From Herbaspirillum sp. GW103 (GTDB lineage: Bacteria > Pseudomonadota > Gammaproteobacteria > Burkholderiales > Burkholderiaceae_D), in contig NZ_AJVC01000002.1 of NCBI RefSeq assembly GCF_000261365.1, positions 310,001 through 374,000 of the forward strand: a DNA stretch of 64,000 bases, written 5' to 3'. The position numbers were made by a program, and so were the translations under genes. Position 1 is the first letter of the stretch, and every line of letters starts with the position of its first letter. The notes beneath the pieces are model-generated. The model had not been told where the DNA came from. It did not search any database and saw only the letters and a list, made by a program, of their open reading frames with translations. Below, piece after piece: positions 35,352 to 44,194 of the stretch.

Positions 35352-36306
35352 CGTCGCCGCCGACGGATTCCTGCAGACGCAGCAGTTTGTCGTGGACCTG
35401 GCCGGGCAGACCCTGCCACAGGGTCTTGGCGCTCAGGTGCATGGTCTGGGTCCAGTCCTGCCAGTCTTCCCCCGTGGCCTGATACAGGGCCGGGAAATCA
35501 TGCGGCGCCAGTTGCAGTTGCGGCAGCGCCCGCGCGATCTTGGGCAGGGCCGCCTCGGCCACCTGCGGCGTGCCGCAACCCAGTTCGGCCATGGCCGCCG
35601 AGAGATACAGGGTCCAGATGATTTCCTGCGGGCGCGGCACCGGCCAGTCGTCCGGCAGCGCCGGTGCTTCGTAGTGCAGTACGGCATCACAGAACAGATC
35701 CGGAATCTTCCAGTCCTGCATCAGCGCCGCCGCGATATTGAGGTGGTTGAAGCCGAACAGCGACTGCTCCATCGCCAGTTGCGCCGAGGGCTCCAGCGGG
35801 CGCGTCAGCAACGAGGAGTAACCCCCGGGGTGGGCCGAAGCCAGCGTCAGCCTGCCGATGTTGGCCAACAGACCCGTGGTGAACATTTCGCCCAGCGGCG
35901 CCACGCGCGTATGACTGCTGATGGCCTGGGCGCTGCAGGCCATGGCGAAGCTGTGCGCCCAGAAGGCCGGCAACTTGAAGTTCACACACGAGGCCGGTGC
36001 CGTGGTTTCTGCCAGCGACAGCGCCAGGGCCAGCTGGCGTACCGCTTGCAGACCGACCAGCAGCAGGCTGTCCATGCTGACCGAGGCGATCGGACGCACG
36101 CGCTCGGCATTGAGTACGTTGACGATGCGGATGATGCGTCCGGACAGGGCCGGATCGGCCTGCACCAGATGGATCAGTTCGTGCATGTCGGGATCATCCT
36201 GCGCGCACAGGCGCATGATGGTCAGGCGCACCCCACCGGGCGAGGGCAGGGCTTGTGCACTGCGGAGCTTCTCGAACAGGGTGGGTTCAATGAAGGTGAG
36301 CATCAT
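35338..36306 (-). CDS. HDOD-domain signalling protein
   Basis: 322 residues containing an HDOD domain (about 20-215): LPSPGGVRLTIMRLCAQDDP, LVQADPALSGRIIRIVNV, LLLVGLQAVRQLALAL and GLLANIGRLTLAS. HDOD is a catalytically degenerate relative of HD/HD-GYP domains; several bind partners in c-di-GMP or chemosensory pathways. The C-terminal 100 residues have no recognised motif. The start overlaps the upstream HD-GYP gene by four bases. A scaffold role beside the c-di-GMP phosphodiesterase is an inference. Confidence 0.87.
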   Translation of the reverse strand: MMLTFIEPTLFEKLRSAQALPSPGGVRLTIMRLCAQDDPDMHELIHLVQADPALSGRIIRIVNVLNAERVRPIASVSMDSLLLVGLQAVRQLALALSLAETTAPASCVNFKLPAFWAHSFAMACSAQAISSHTRVAPLGEMFTTGLLANIGRLTLASAHPGGYSSLLTRPLEPSAQLAMEQSLFGFNHLNIAAALMQDWKIPDLFCDAVLHYEAPALPDDWPVPRPQEIIWTLYLSAAMAELGCGTPQVAEAALPKIARALPQLQLAPHDFPALYQATGEDWQDWTQTMHLSAKTLWQGLPGQVHDKLLRLQESVGGDDAAT

Positions 36307-37340
36307 TTGCCGTCCTGGTTGCGGTTGTAGATATCGACCACTTCCTCCCAGCCGGCAAAGAAGGCTTCCACGCAGCGCGGATCGAAATGGCTGCCGGCAT
36401 TGTCGCGCAGATAACGCGCGGCGTCTTCCAGGCTCCAGCCTTTTTTGTAGGGGCGCGACGAGGTCAGTGCGTCGAATACGTCGGCCACCGCCACGATACG
36501 GCCATACAGCGGGATCTGGTCAGCCTTGAGTGCATTGGGATAGCCGCTGCCGTCCCATTTCTCATGATGCGTCTGGGCGATCTGCGAGGCCGTCTGTAGC
36601 AGTGCCGACGGACTGCCGCGCAGGATGTCGGCGCCGATCTGGGCGTGCAGGCGCATGACCTTCAGTTCTTCCTCGTCCAGCCGTCCGGGTTTGAGCAGGA
36701 TGTGGTCGGGGATCCCCATCTTGCCGATGTCGTGCATGGGCGAGGCCGCCAGCAGCAGGTCCTGTTCTTCCTTGGGCAAGCCCAGGTGGGCGGCAATGAC
36801 GCGGGTGTAGTTGGACATGCGCACCAGGTGTTCGCCTGTTTCCGGATCGCGATAGCCGGCCGCGCGCGCCAGCAGATCCATGGAATTTAGGGCCATGGTC
36901 GAGCTCTGTTGCGTCTTATGTTGCACCTCCTCGGCCAGATGCTCGATCTGCTGGCTCATGGCCAGTTGCGACTTGCGCATGGCCAGCATGTTCTTCACGC
37001 GCGCCAGCAGCTCCACGCGGTTCACCGGCTTGGAGAGAAAATCATTGGCCGTCATCTGCAGCGCCTTGTGGCGCACCTGCAGGCCCATGTCGGCCGTGAT
37101 CATGATGACCGGCGTCATCTCCTGCCCCGGCATGGCGCGAAAACGCGAAAGGAAATCCAGCCCGTCCATGCCCGGCATCATGTAGTCCAGCAGGATCAGA
37201 TCGGGATCGTGGCTGCCGCACCAGTCCAGCGCTTCATACGCATCGGGACAGGTGCTGATGCTGGTATCGGGCAATTGCGCCAGCATGTGCGTAAATAGCG
37301 ACAGATTGGTCTTGTCGTCGTCGACGATCAGAATCTTCAT
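36303..37340 (-). CDS. Response regulator with HD-GYP c-di-GMP phosphodiesterase domain (RpfG-like)
   Basis: 345 residues. A receiver domain (1-120) starts MKILIVDDDKTNLSLF and has its phospho-acceptor in LILLDYMMPGMDG. The output domain has the complete HD-GYP signature: SPMHDIGKMGIPDHILLKPG and HHEKWDGSGYPNALK, plus VADVFDALTSSRPYK. Such enzymes hydrolyse cyclic di-GMP. The ATG at 37340 begins exactly at the receiver, preceded by a GGGGGA. Domain order and the overlapping hybrid kinase resemble the RpfC/RpfG pair. Confidence 0.92.
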   Translation of the reverse strand: MKILIVDDDKTNLSLFTHMLAQLPDTSISTCPDAYEALDWCGSHDPDLILLDYMMPGMDGLDFLSRFRAMPGQEMTPVIMITADMGLQVRHKALQMTANDFLSKPVNRVELLARVKNMLAMRKSQLAMSQQIEHLAEEVQHKTQQSSTMALNSMDLLARAAGYRDPETGEHLVRMSNYTRVIAAHLGLPKEEQDLLLAASPMHDIGKMGIPDHILLKPGRLDEEELKVMRLHAQIGADILRGSPSALLQTASQIAQTHHEKWDGSGYPNALKADQIPLYGRIVAVADVFDALTSSRPYKKGWSLEDAARYLRDNAGSHFDPRCVEAFFAGWEEVVDIYNRNQDGK

Positions 37341-39523
37341 ATGTTCCCCCGGCCCCTGTCTTGAAGGTGTTCGCGCAAGGCTGCGAAGGCGCTTGCGCAC
37401 TCCTCGGCCAGCGTGCGGACCTGCGCCAGGTCGCCCTGGCGTGCCGCCGTTTCCATCTGTCTTCCACATTGTCCCAGTGCCTGGATACCCAGATTCAGGC
37501 AGCTACCGGCCAGCCGGTGGCCCAGTGCCTGGATCTCGCCCAGGAGCGGATCGGCGGCCTGGCAATGCCGTGCCAGATCGTCCATGACCGGCGTGGTGTG
37601 TTCAATGAACATCTCCAGCATCTGGCCGGCCAGTGCGGTGTCGTCACCGAAGAGTTCCTGCAGGCGGGCTTCGTCCACCACCACTGCTGCGGCGCCGGAG
37701 CCGTCTGCCGACGCCTGCGCCGGCGGCAGGTAATGCTCCAGCATCGTCGCCAGTTGCGAGCGCAGCAAGGGCTTGGTCAGATAATCGTCCATACCCGCCT
37801 CCAGGCATTGTTCGCGATCCCCCGCCATGGCATTGGCGGTCATCGCGACGATGGGGGTATGGGCCAGCTCACCCTGCAGGCGCCGGATGCGGCGCGTGGT
37901 TTCGTAGCCATCGAGCACCGGCATCTGGCAATCCATCAGGATCAGCGCGTACTTGCGCCGTGCCAGTTTCTCCAGCGCCTCCGCACCATTGGAGGCGATA
38001 TCGACCGCGTAGCCCATGGCATTGAGCTGGTACACCGCCACCTTCTGGTTCATCACGTTGTCTTCCACCAGCAGGAGTTCGTGCTGTTCGTGCTGTTCCT
38101 GCAGCCCCGCCCGGGGCAGTGTCCTGCCCGGACGAACTGCCGGCGTCTGCATCGGGCCCGGTGCCTTGTCCTCCGGCAGCAGTGCCACTGCGCGCAACAG
38201 CTGTTGCTTGCGCAACGGCAACTGCAGTGCTGCCGCTGTTGATTTTCCGTCTATATTAAGGCCGTGTACGCCGTGGTCAAGCAGTACGCATGTCACTGCG
38301 GGGCGTTCGGCATGCAGGCGCGCCAGCACCGCAGCCGGCGGGATGTCCTGGATCTCGCTGCTGACGATGAGGGTGTCGATACCGCTGGCCGTGGCCGCCG
38401 GGCCGGTCAAGGCCGCCAGGGCGTCGCTGGCGTTGCTGTAGCGCACCGTTTCCAGTCCGGCGCCACGCAGATATTCGTGCAGCATGGCGGCGCTGGCGTC
38501 ATGTGTTTCCAGCAGGGCCACCTGTCGCTTTTTGGCTGCATGCGGGCTGCTGGCGAAGCCGGGCGCTTGCGCCACGGGAATGCCCAGTTCGAACCAGAAG
38601 CAGGAGCCGCTTCCGGGCGTGCTCTCCACGCCTATCCTGCCGCCCATCAGTTCCACCAGGCGTTTGCAGATCGACAGGCCCAGTCCGGTGCCGCCGTATT
38701 GGCGCGTGACCGAGCTGTCGGCCTGGGAGAAGGGCGAGAAGAGCCGACGCAGGGTTTCCTCATCCATACCGATGCCGCTATCGCGCACCTCGAAACGCAC
38801 CCGGCAGTGGTCCCCCGACACATGCAGCGCCTGGACCCGCAGCAGCACTTCCCCCACATGCGTGAACTTGAGCGCATTGCCCAGCAGGTTCAGCAGAATC
38901 TGGCGGATGCGCCCGGGGTCGCCCAGCAGCCGCACCGGCAGGCGCGGATCGACGTGGGCCAGCAGCCGCACGCGCTTTTCGCGCGCCTTGAAGGACAAGG
39001 CCTCGGCACTGGCTTCCACCACTTCCAGCAGATCGAATTCGACCACTGCGATATCCATCTTGCCGACATCGATCTTGGAGAAATCAAGCACGTCGTTGAC
39101 GATGCCCAGCAGGGCCAGCGAGGAATCCTCGATGGCCTTGGCAAATTCCGCCTGCTGGGTATCCAGGCGCGTGGTGCGCAGCAGTCCGGCCATGCCCAGC
39201 ACGGCATTCATGGGCGTGCGGATTTCATGGCTCATGGTGGAGAGGAAGGCGCCGCGCGTGAGCATGGCATGGTCAGCCGCCTCCTTGGCCAGGACCAGGT
39301 TGCGCGCGGCACGATGGTGGTCGCGCAACAGGCGCAGCAGGATCAGCGCGCGGATCAGCCACAGGGTCAGCAGACCCAGGATCAGCCAGGCCGGCAGGTT
39401 CGCCCGCCACAGTGCAGCCACCACCAGCACGGCAAAACCGGCCTCGGCCAGGCCCAGCAGCAGTCGCCCGTCGCGCGGGGTGGGGGCGCCTTGTGGCTCG
39501 CCCTGAGGGCTGACTGGCATCAC
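37337..39523 (-). CDS. Membrane-bound hybrid histidine kinase with receiver and Hpt domains
   Basis: 728 residues. Two adjacent membrane spans (about 21-65: LLLGLAEAGFAVLVVAALW and LPAWLILGLLTLWLIRALIL), HisKA (LSTMSHEIRTPMNAVLGMAG), HATPase (LLGNALKFTHVGEVLL, GGTGLGLSICKRLVELMGG), a degenerate receiver-like segment lacking the acceptor Asp (TLIVSSEIQ), a complete receiver (LLLVEDNVMNQKV, LILMDCQMPVLDGYE) and a C-terminal Hpt domain with His in QALGHRLAGSCLNLG. First gene of the operon. RpfC-like in architecture but without RpfC's five-span DSF-sensing region, so the signal is unknown. Confidence 0.9.
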   Translation of the reverse strand: MMPVSPQGEPQGAPTPRDGRLLLGLAEAGFAVLVVAALWRANLPAWLILGLLTLWLIRALILLRLLRDHHRAARNLVLAKEAADHAMLTRGAFLSTMSHEIRTPMNAVLGMAGLLRTTRLDTQQAEFAKAIEDSSLALLGIVNDVLDFSKIDVGKMDIAVVEFDLLEVVEASAEALSFKAREKRVRLLAHVDPRLPVRLLGDPGRIRQILLNLLGNALKFTHVGEVLLRVQALHVSGDHCRVRFEVRDSGIGMDEETLRRLFSPFSQADSSVTRQYGGTGLGLSICKRLVELMGGRIGVESTPGSGSCFWFELGIPVAQAPGFASSPHAAKKRQVALLETHDASAAMLHEYLRGAGLETVRYSNASDALAALTGPAATASGIDTLIVSSEIQDIPPAAVLARLHAERPAVTCVLLDHGVHGLNIDGKSTAAALQLPLRKQQLLRAVALLPEDKAPGPMQTPAVRPGRTLPRAGLQEQHEQHELLLVEDNVMNQKVAVYQLNAMGYAVDIASNGAEALEKLARRKYALILMDCQMPVLDGYETTRRIRRLQGELAHTPIVAMTANAMAGDREQCLEAGMDDYLTKPLLRSQLATMLEHYLPPAQASADGSGAAAVVVDEARLQELFGDDTALAGQMLEMFIEHTTPVMDDLARHCQAADPLLGEIQALGHRLAGSCLNLGIQALGQCGRQMETAARQGDLAQVRTLAEECASAFAALREHLQDRGRGNI

Positions 39524-39890
39524 GAGATTGTCTCCATGGGTCCCGACTCCGTTTCGATGGTGCCGGCGTACAAGGGGATGTTTCCCTTCCCGGCATAGAT
39601 GGAATCAATTATAACGAATTGACTAATAAATCGCCGGAATTGTTTTATTTGTTCGCCGATTGTACGGCGAGTGTGGTCAAAATGTGGCACATCATTGTAC
39701 TTGCCTGCTATTCAACTTTAGGGGTTCTGCCATGGCGCATCTGCCCGGACGGTATGCTGATGAGTTTGCAAAATAATCAATATTATCGTATTAGTCATAT
39801 AAATTAATTTTATTGATTTATTCGATTAATTTATTTAAGATGTCTACGTAAGGAAACAATGCAGTGGCCCAACCCGAAAGGAGCCGCAAC
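39524..39890. other. Strongly AT-rich divergent promoter region
   Basis: Bases 39600-39890 are far richer in A and T than anything around (long runs such as ATTAATTTTATTGATTTATT near 39805). It separates the signalling operon from the small exported protein and probably carries both promoters. AT-rich islands of this kind attract H-NS-like silencers. No gene seen. Confidence 0.6.
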
Positions 39891-40190
39891 ATGCGTCATC
39901 CCCCCTCGATGGCACGCGCCCGCCTGGCGCGCCCCGATCTTCAGCGCTGGACCTGTGCGCTGCTGCTGCTCACGCTGGGCTGTTGGGCCTGGCCGCACCT
40001 GTACGCGGCCACCACGGCCAGGCTGTCCATCTCGGCGCTGGTGGCCACGCGCTGCAATGTGGTGGTCCATGTCGTCAACGGCGTGGCCGCCGTTTCCAAT
40101 ACCTGTGGCGCGGTGCCTGCGGGCAGCCCGGACGGTCGGGCGCTGCTGCTGGTGAACCAGCAGGAACGTTCGGTGGTGGTAGTGTATTGA
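39891..40190 (+). CDS. Small exported protein of unknown function
   Basis: 99 residues. An Arg-rich N-terminus is followed by a hydrophobic stretch (WTCALLLLTLGCWAWPHLYA) and a probable signal-peptidase site after LYAA. The mature part is about 55 residues with two cysteines (TRCNVVVHV and SNTCGAVP) that could form a disulfide. TARLSISALVATRCNVVV faintly resembles the first strand of spore-coat-U/pilin-like domains, but it is too short to claim the family. AGGAG lies 8 bases before the ATG at 39891; an in-frame ATG at 39864 is less likely. It stands alone after the AT-rich region. Confidence 0.6.
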   Translation: MRHPPSMARARLARPDLQRWTCALLLLTLGCWAWPHLYAATTARLSISALVATRCNVVVHVVNGVAAVSNTCGAVPAGSPDGRALLLVNQQERSVVVVY

Positions 40191-40206
40191 GCCGGGTGTA
40201 TCCGGA

Positions 40207-41451
40207 TCAGACGCCTGCCAGTGCGGACAGGCTGGTCGCCAGGACAGCCAGCAGTACGACCGCCCAGGACGGCAGCCGCAAGCGCACCAGGCCGACGAAT
40301 GCGACCAGCGCGATGAGCAGGTCGCGCGTACTGAAAATGGCACTGGTCCACACCGGCCGGTAGAGCGCGGCCAGCAACAATCCCACCACGGCCGCGTTGA
40401 CGCCCGCCAGCACGGCCTGCATTGCGGCCTGGCGACGGACCTCATCCCAGAATGGCAGCAATCCGGTCACCAGCAGGAAAGACGGGGCAAAGATCGCCAG
40501 CAGGCACAGCACGCCTCCGATCAGGCCATTGGGCCCGGCCGACATCACCACGCCCAGATAGGCCGCCAGCGTGAACAGCGGACCGGGGATCGCCTGGGCC
40601 GCCCCATAGCCGGCCAGGAAGACGTCCTTGTTCACCCAACCCGAGGGCACCAGTTCGGCCTGCAACAGCGGCAGCACCACATGACCGCCGCCGAAGACCA
40701 GCGAGCCGACACGGTAGAAGATGTTGATCTGCTGCAGCCACGGGGCGGGATAAAGCGCGGCCAGCAGCGGGATACCCGCCAGCAGACCGACGAACAGCAG
40801 CAGGCAGGCGCGTCCCGTGCGACGGCTGACCACCACGGGCAGCTGTTCCTGTCGTGCAATCCGGGGACCGTGCAGCAGCAGCCGTCCTGCCACGCCGGCG
40901 ACCACGATCACCCCCAGCTGTACCAGACTGCCCTGCAAAGCCCAGGCCGCCAGCGCCGCCAGCGCCATGATGAGCAGGCGCAGCGGACCACGGCACAGCG
41001 TCTGCGCCATGCCCCACACCGCCTGCGCCACGATGGCGACGGCCACGATCTTCAGGCCGTGCACCACCTCTCCGGAAAGCCAGTGCGCATCCTTCAGCAC
41101 CGACAACGCCACCACCATCAGCACTAGCGCCGAGGGCAGGGTAAAGCCCAGCCAGGCCGCCAGCGCACCGCGACAGCCGCCCCGGAGCAGGCCGATGGCC
41201 AGCCCCACCTGACTGCTGGAAGGGCCCGGCAGGAACTGGCACATCGCCACCAGGTCGGCATAGCTCTGTTCGGACAGCCAGCGCCGACGGGCCACGAATT
41301 CGTGACGGAAATAACCGAGATGAGCAGCCGGCCCCCCAAAGGAGCTCAGTCCCAGTCGCAGGAAGACCAGGAAGATGGTCCACGCCGGTTGGCGCGGCGT
41401 GGCAGGCAAGGCGGGCAGACCGGTGGGATCGGGAACAGGGGCGGCGGGCAT
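40207..41451 (-). CDS. chrA: Chromate transporter ChrA (CHR family)
   Basis: 414 residues, a long-chain CHR protein with two homologous halves and about ten or more membrane spans. The first half has FLRLGLSSFGGPAAHLGYFR and MCQFLPGPSSSQVGLAIG; the second repeats the pattern as FYRVGSLVFGGGHVVLPLL and GYGAAQAIPGPLFTLAAYLG. ChrA exports chromate using the proton motive force; in strains without metal exposure the true substrate may be another oxyanion. Convergent with the small exported gene and with no chrB beside it. Confidence 0.9.
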   Translation of the reverse strand: MPAAPVPDPTGLPALPATPRQPAWTIFLVFLRLGLSSFGGPAAHLGYFRHEFVARRRWLSEQSYADLVAMCQFLPGPSSSQVGLAIGLLRGGCRGALAAWLGFTLPSALVLMVVALSVLKDAHWLSGEVVHGLKIVAVAIVAQAVWGMAQTLCRGPLRLLIMALAALAAWALQGSLVQLGVIVVAGVAGRLLLHGPRIARQEQLPVVVSRRTGRACLLLFVGLLAGIPLLAALYPAPWLQQINIFYRVGSLVFGGGHVVLPLLQAELVPSGWVNKDVFLAGYGAAQAIPGPLFTLAAYLGVVMSAGPNGLIGGVLCLLAIFAPSFLLVTGLLPFWDEVRRQAAMQAVLAGVNAAVVGLLLAALYRPVWTSAIFSTRDLLIALVAFVGLVRLRLPSWAVVLLAVLATSLSALAGV

Positions 41452-41705
41452 GCGGCAGTCAGCGTTCGGATGGGGTTGCGCGATGGCGCCTATATTAGGC
41501 GGCTTGGGGGCGAAATGAAGCTTTTTTCATGTGCCTTGCCATTTCTCGCGGCCTGCGGGGATTTTCCCGTCTGAGCAGGTGATAAAAAAGCCCGATTTTG
41601 CCTGGCTTCCCCTTGATCTGAGGCAATACATCCCGATTTGGCGGTTTGGTGCCTGCGCAGTGCTAGAATGCAGGGCTATTTTTCAATCAACCTTTGGAGC
41701 CTTAC

Positions 41706-42038
41706 GTGTTTATTTCCGACGCATACGCGCAAACGGCCGCAGCAGCCCCTGGTGGCGCGATGGGCAACCTGGCCAGCTTCCTGCCGATCATCCTGATGTT
41801 CGTGGTCCTGTACTTCCTGATGATCCGCCCGCAGATGAAGCGTCAGAAAGAACAGAAAGCCATGATGGACGCACTGGGCAAGGGCGATGAAGTCGTCACC
41901 TCGGGCGGTCTCTTGGGTCGCATCACCAAGGTGGCCGATGGTTACATCACCATCGAAGTCGCCGAAGGCACTGAAGTCGTCGTGCAAAAGGGCGCCGTGA
42001 CCACCCTGCTGCCCAAGGGCACCATCAAGGGCCTGTAA
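41706..42038 (+). CDS. yajC: Sec translocon accessory protein YajC
   Basis: 110 residues, identical in length to E. coli YajC. One N-terminal membrane span (ASFLPIILMFVVLYFLMIRP) is followed by the KRQKEQKAMMDALGKGDEVV hairpin domain and LPKGTIKGL at the end. The start is GTG at 41706 with GGAG upstream; it gives the expected MFISDAYAQ N-terminus. YajC associates with SecDF in protein export. Confidence 0.95.
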   Translation: MFISDAYAQTAAAAPGGAMGNLASFLPIILMFVVLYFLMIRPQMKRQKEQKAMMDALGKGDEVVTSGGLLGRITKVADGYITIEVAEGTEVVVQKGAVTTLLPKGTIKGL

Positions 42039-42077
42039 TCCGGCCGTACCGGTTGGCCGGCCTGAACCGGCGAACCC

Positions 42078-42102
42078 ATGGGCGCATCGCTGATGCGCCC
42101 AT
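42078..42102. terminator. Perfect hairpin between yajC and secD
   Basis: ATGGGCGCATC (42078-42088) and GATGCGCCCAT (42092-42102) form an 11-base perfect stem with a 3-base loop, without a following T-tract. It more likely tunes read-through or protects the yajC 3' end than stops transcription, since secD needs the same operon promoter or one of its own. Confidence 0.55.
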
Positions 42103-42203
42103 GTCGTTAGAACGGCGCGCGGCATCTTCCGGTTGCGCGCGCCGGTTCTGAACAGGGCGGCAGGTCCCTGCCTCCCTCTCCCGCAAGCAAGAAGCACAAG
42201 ACC

Positions 42204-44108
42204 ATGAATCGTTACTCTCTCTGGAAATACGCACTGATCGTCCTGGCCCTGCTGTTCGGCGTGATCTATACCGTCCCGAACTTCTTCGGCGAATCTCCCG
42301 CGGTGCAGATCAGCAGCGGCAAGTCGACCCTGAAGGTCGAGCCGGCCCTGGCCGGCCGCGTCGATCAGATCCTGAAACAAGGCAATCTCGGCGCAGAGAG
42401 TGTGGCGTTCGACAACAGCGGTTCGCAGCCCTCGGTGCGCGCCCGTTTCGCCAGCACCGACATCCAGTTCAAGGCCAAGGCCCTGCTGGAAAAGGAACTC
42501 AATACCGACCCCAGCGACCCGACCTACATCGTCGCCTTCAACCTGTTGCCCAATACCCCGCAATGGCTGCAGAGTCTGCATGCCTTCCCGATGTACCTGG
42601 GTCTGGACTTGCGCGGCGGCGTGCACTTCCTGATGCAGGTCGACATCAAGGCAGTCCTGAACAAGCGCCTGCAAGGCCTGCAAGCGAGCGTGCGCAGCCT
42701 GCTGCGTGACAAGAACATCCGCCACAGCGGCATCAACCGCGTGGGCGACAGCATCGAGATTTCCTTCCGCGATGCCGATACCCGCGACAAGGCCCGCGCC
42801 GCCCTGGGCGAGCTGCAGGAAATGCTGCTCACCGACGCCGGCAGCGGCGATGATCTCAAGCTCATCGCCACCCTCCGTCCGGAAGCCCTGAAGCAGACTC
42901 AGGAAGACGGCGTCAAGCAGAACATCAGCACCCTGTCCAAGCGCGTCAACGAGCTGGGCGTGGCCGAGCCGCTGATCCAGCGCCAGGGCGCCGACCGCAT
43001 CGTGGTCGAGCTGCCGGGCGTGCAGGACGTCTCGCGCGCCAAGGACATCATCGGCCGTACCGCCACCCTGGAAGTGCGCATGGTCGATGAAAGCGTAGTG
43101 CGCGGCACCGAGGAAACCTCGGCCATTCCGTTCGGCTCCGAACTGTTCAAGGTTGGCAAGGGCGCGCCCGTGGTGCTCAACAAGGAACCGGTGTTGACCG
43201 GCGACTACATCTCCAACGCCTCGGCCAGCTTCGATGAAAACCACCAGCCGGCGGTGAGCATTGACTTGAACGGCGACGGCGGCCGCAAGATGCGCGAAGC
43301 CACCCGTGACAAGGTGGGCAAGGCCATGGCCATCGTGCTCTTCGAAAAGGGCAAGGGTGAAGTCCTGACGGTGGCTACCATCCGCTCCGAACTGGGTTCG
43401 CGCTTCCAGATCACCGGCATGGGTTCGCCCGAAGCCGCCAGCGACCTGGCCCTGCTGCTGCGCGCCGGTTCCCTGGCCGCACCGATGGAAATCATCGAAG
43501 AACGCACCATCGGCCCGCAACTGGGCGCCGACAACATCAAGAAGGGCTTTGATTCGGTGCTGTATGGCTTCGTGGCCATGGCCATCTTCATGGTCATCTA
43601 CTACCAGCTGTTCGGTTTCTTCAGCGCCCTGGCACTGTCGGTGAACGTGCTGCTGCTGGTGGCGCTGCTGTCGACCCTGCAGGTGACGCTGACCCTGCCC
43701 GGTATTGCGGCTATCGCACTGGCGCTCGGTATGGCGATCGACTCCAACGTGCTGATCAACGAGCGCATCCGTGAAGAACTGCGCGCCGGCAATTCGCCGC
43801 AGGCAGCGATTGCCGCCGGTTTTGACCGTGCGTGGGCGACCATCCTGGACTCCAACGTGACCACCCTGATCGCCGGTCTGGCGCTGCTGATCTTCGGTTC
43901 CGGCGCCATTCGCGGCTTTGCCGTGGTGCACTGCCTGGGCATCCTGACCTCGATGTTCTCGGCCGTGTTCTTCTCGCGTGGCGTGGTCAACCTCTGGTAT
44001 GGCCGCAAGAAGCGTCTGTCCAGCCTGGCCATCGGCCAGATCTGGAAGCCGCAGGGCGAGGCGCTGACCACCTCCGGCAAGGCCTCGGCCAAGCGCAACG
44101 CCAAGTAA
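42204..44108 (+). CDS. secD: Protein translocase subunit SecD
   Basis: 634 residues, slightly longer than E. coli SecD. An N-terminal span (WKYALIVLALLFGVIYTVP), a large periplasmic P1 region with the conserved MYLGLDLRGGVHFLMQVD, then five spans of the RND-like module containing YQLFGFFSALALSVNVLLL, IALALGMAIDSNVLINERI and LTSMFSAVFFSRG. The Asp in GMAIDSNVLINERI is the proton-path residue. SecDF pulls translocating preproteins across using the proton motive force. Confidence 0.97.
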   Translation: MNRYSLWKYALIVLALLFGVIYTVPNFFGESPAVQISSGKSTLKVEPALAGRVDQILKQGNLGAESVAFDNSGSQPSVRARFASTDIQFKAKALLEKELNTDPSDPTYIVAFNLLPNTPQWLQSLHAFPMYLGLDLRGGVHFLMQVDIKAVLNKRLQGLQASVRSLLRDKNIRHSGINRVGDSIEISFRDADTRDKARAALGELQEMLLTDAGSGDDLKLIATLRPEALKQTQEDGVKQNISTLSKRVNELGVAEPLIQRQGADRIVVELPGVQDVSRAKDIIGRTATLEVRMVDESVVRGTEETSAIPFGSELFKVGKGAPVVLNKEPVLTGDYISNASASFDENHQPAVSIDLNGDGGRKMREATRDKVGKAMAIVLFEKGKGEVLTVATIRSELGSRFQITGMGSPEAASDLALLLRAGSLAAPMEIIEERTIGPQLGADNIKKGFDSVLYGFVAMAIFMVIYYQLFGFFSALALSVNVLLLVALLSTLQVTLTLPGIAAIALALGMAIDSNVLINERIREELRAGNSPQAAIAAGFDRAWATILDSNVTTLIAGLALLIFGSGAIRGFAVVHCLGILTSMFSAVFFSRGVVNLWYGRKKRLSSLAIGQIWKPQGEALTTSGKASAKRNAK

Positions 44109-44194
44109 GCACGGCCACACCACGACATAGCAGCACAGCCAGATTTTGAGCCGGCCTCCCAGATGACGACGGGGCCGGCACCGAAAGGATAGTG

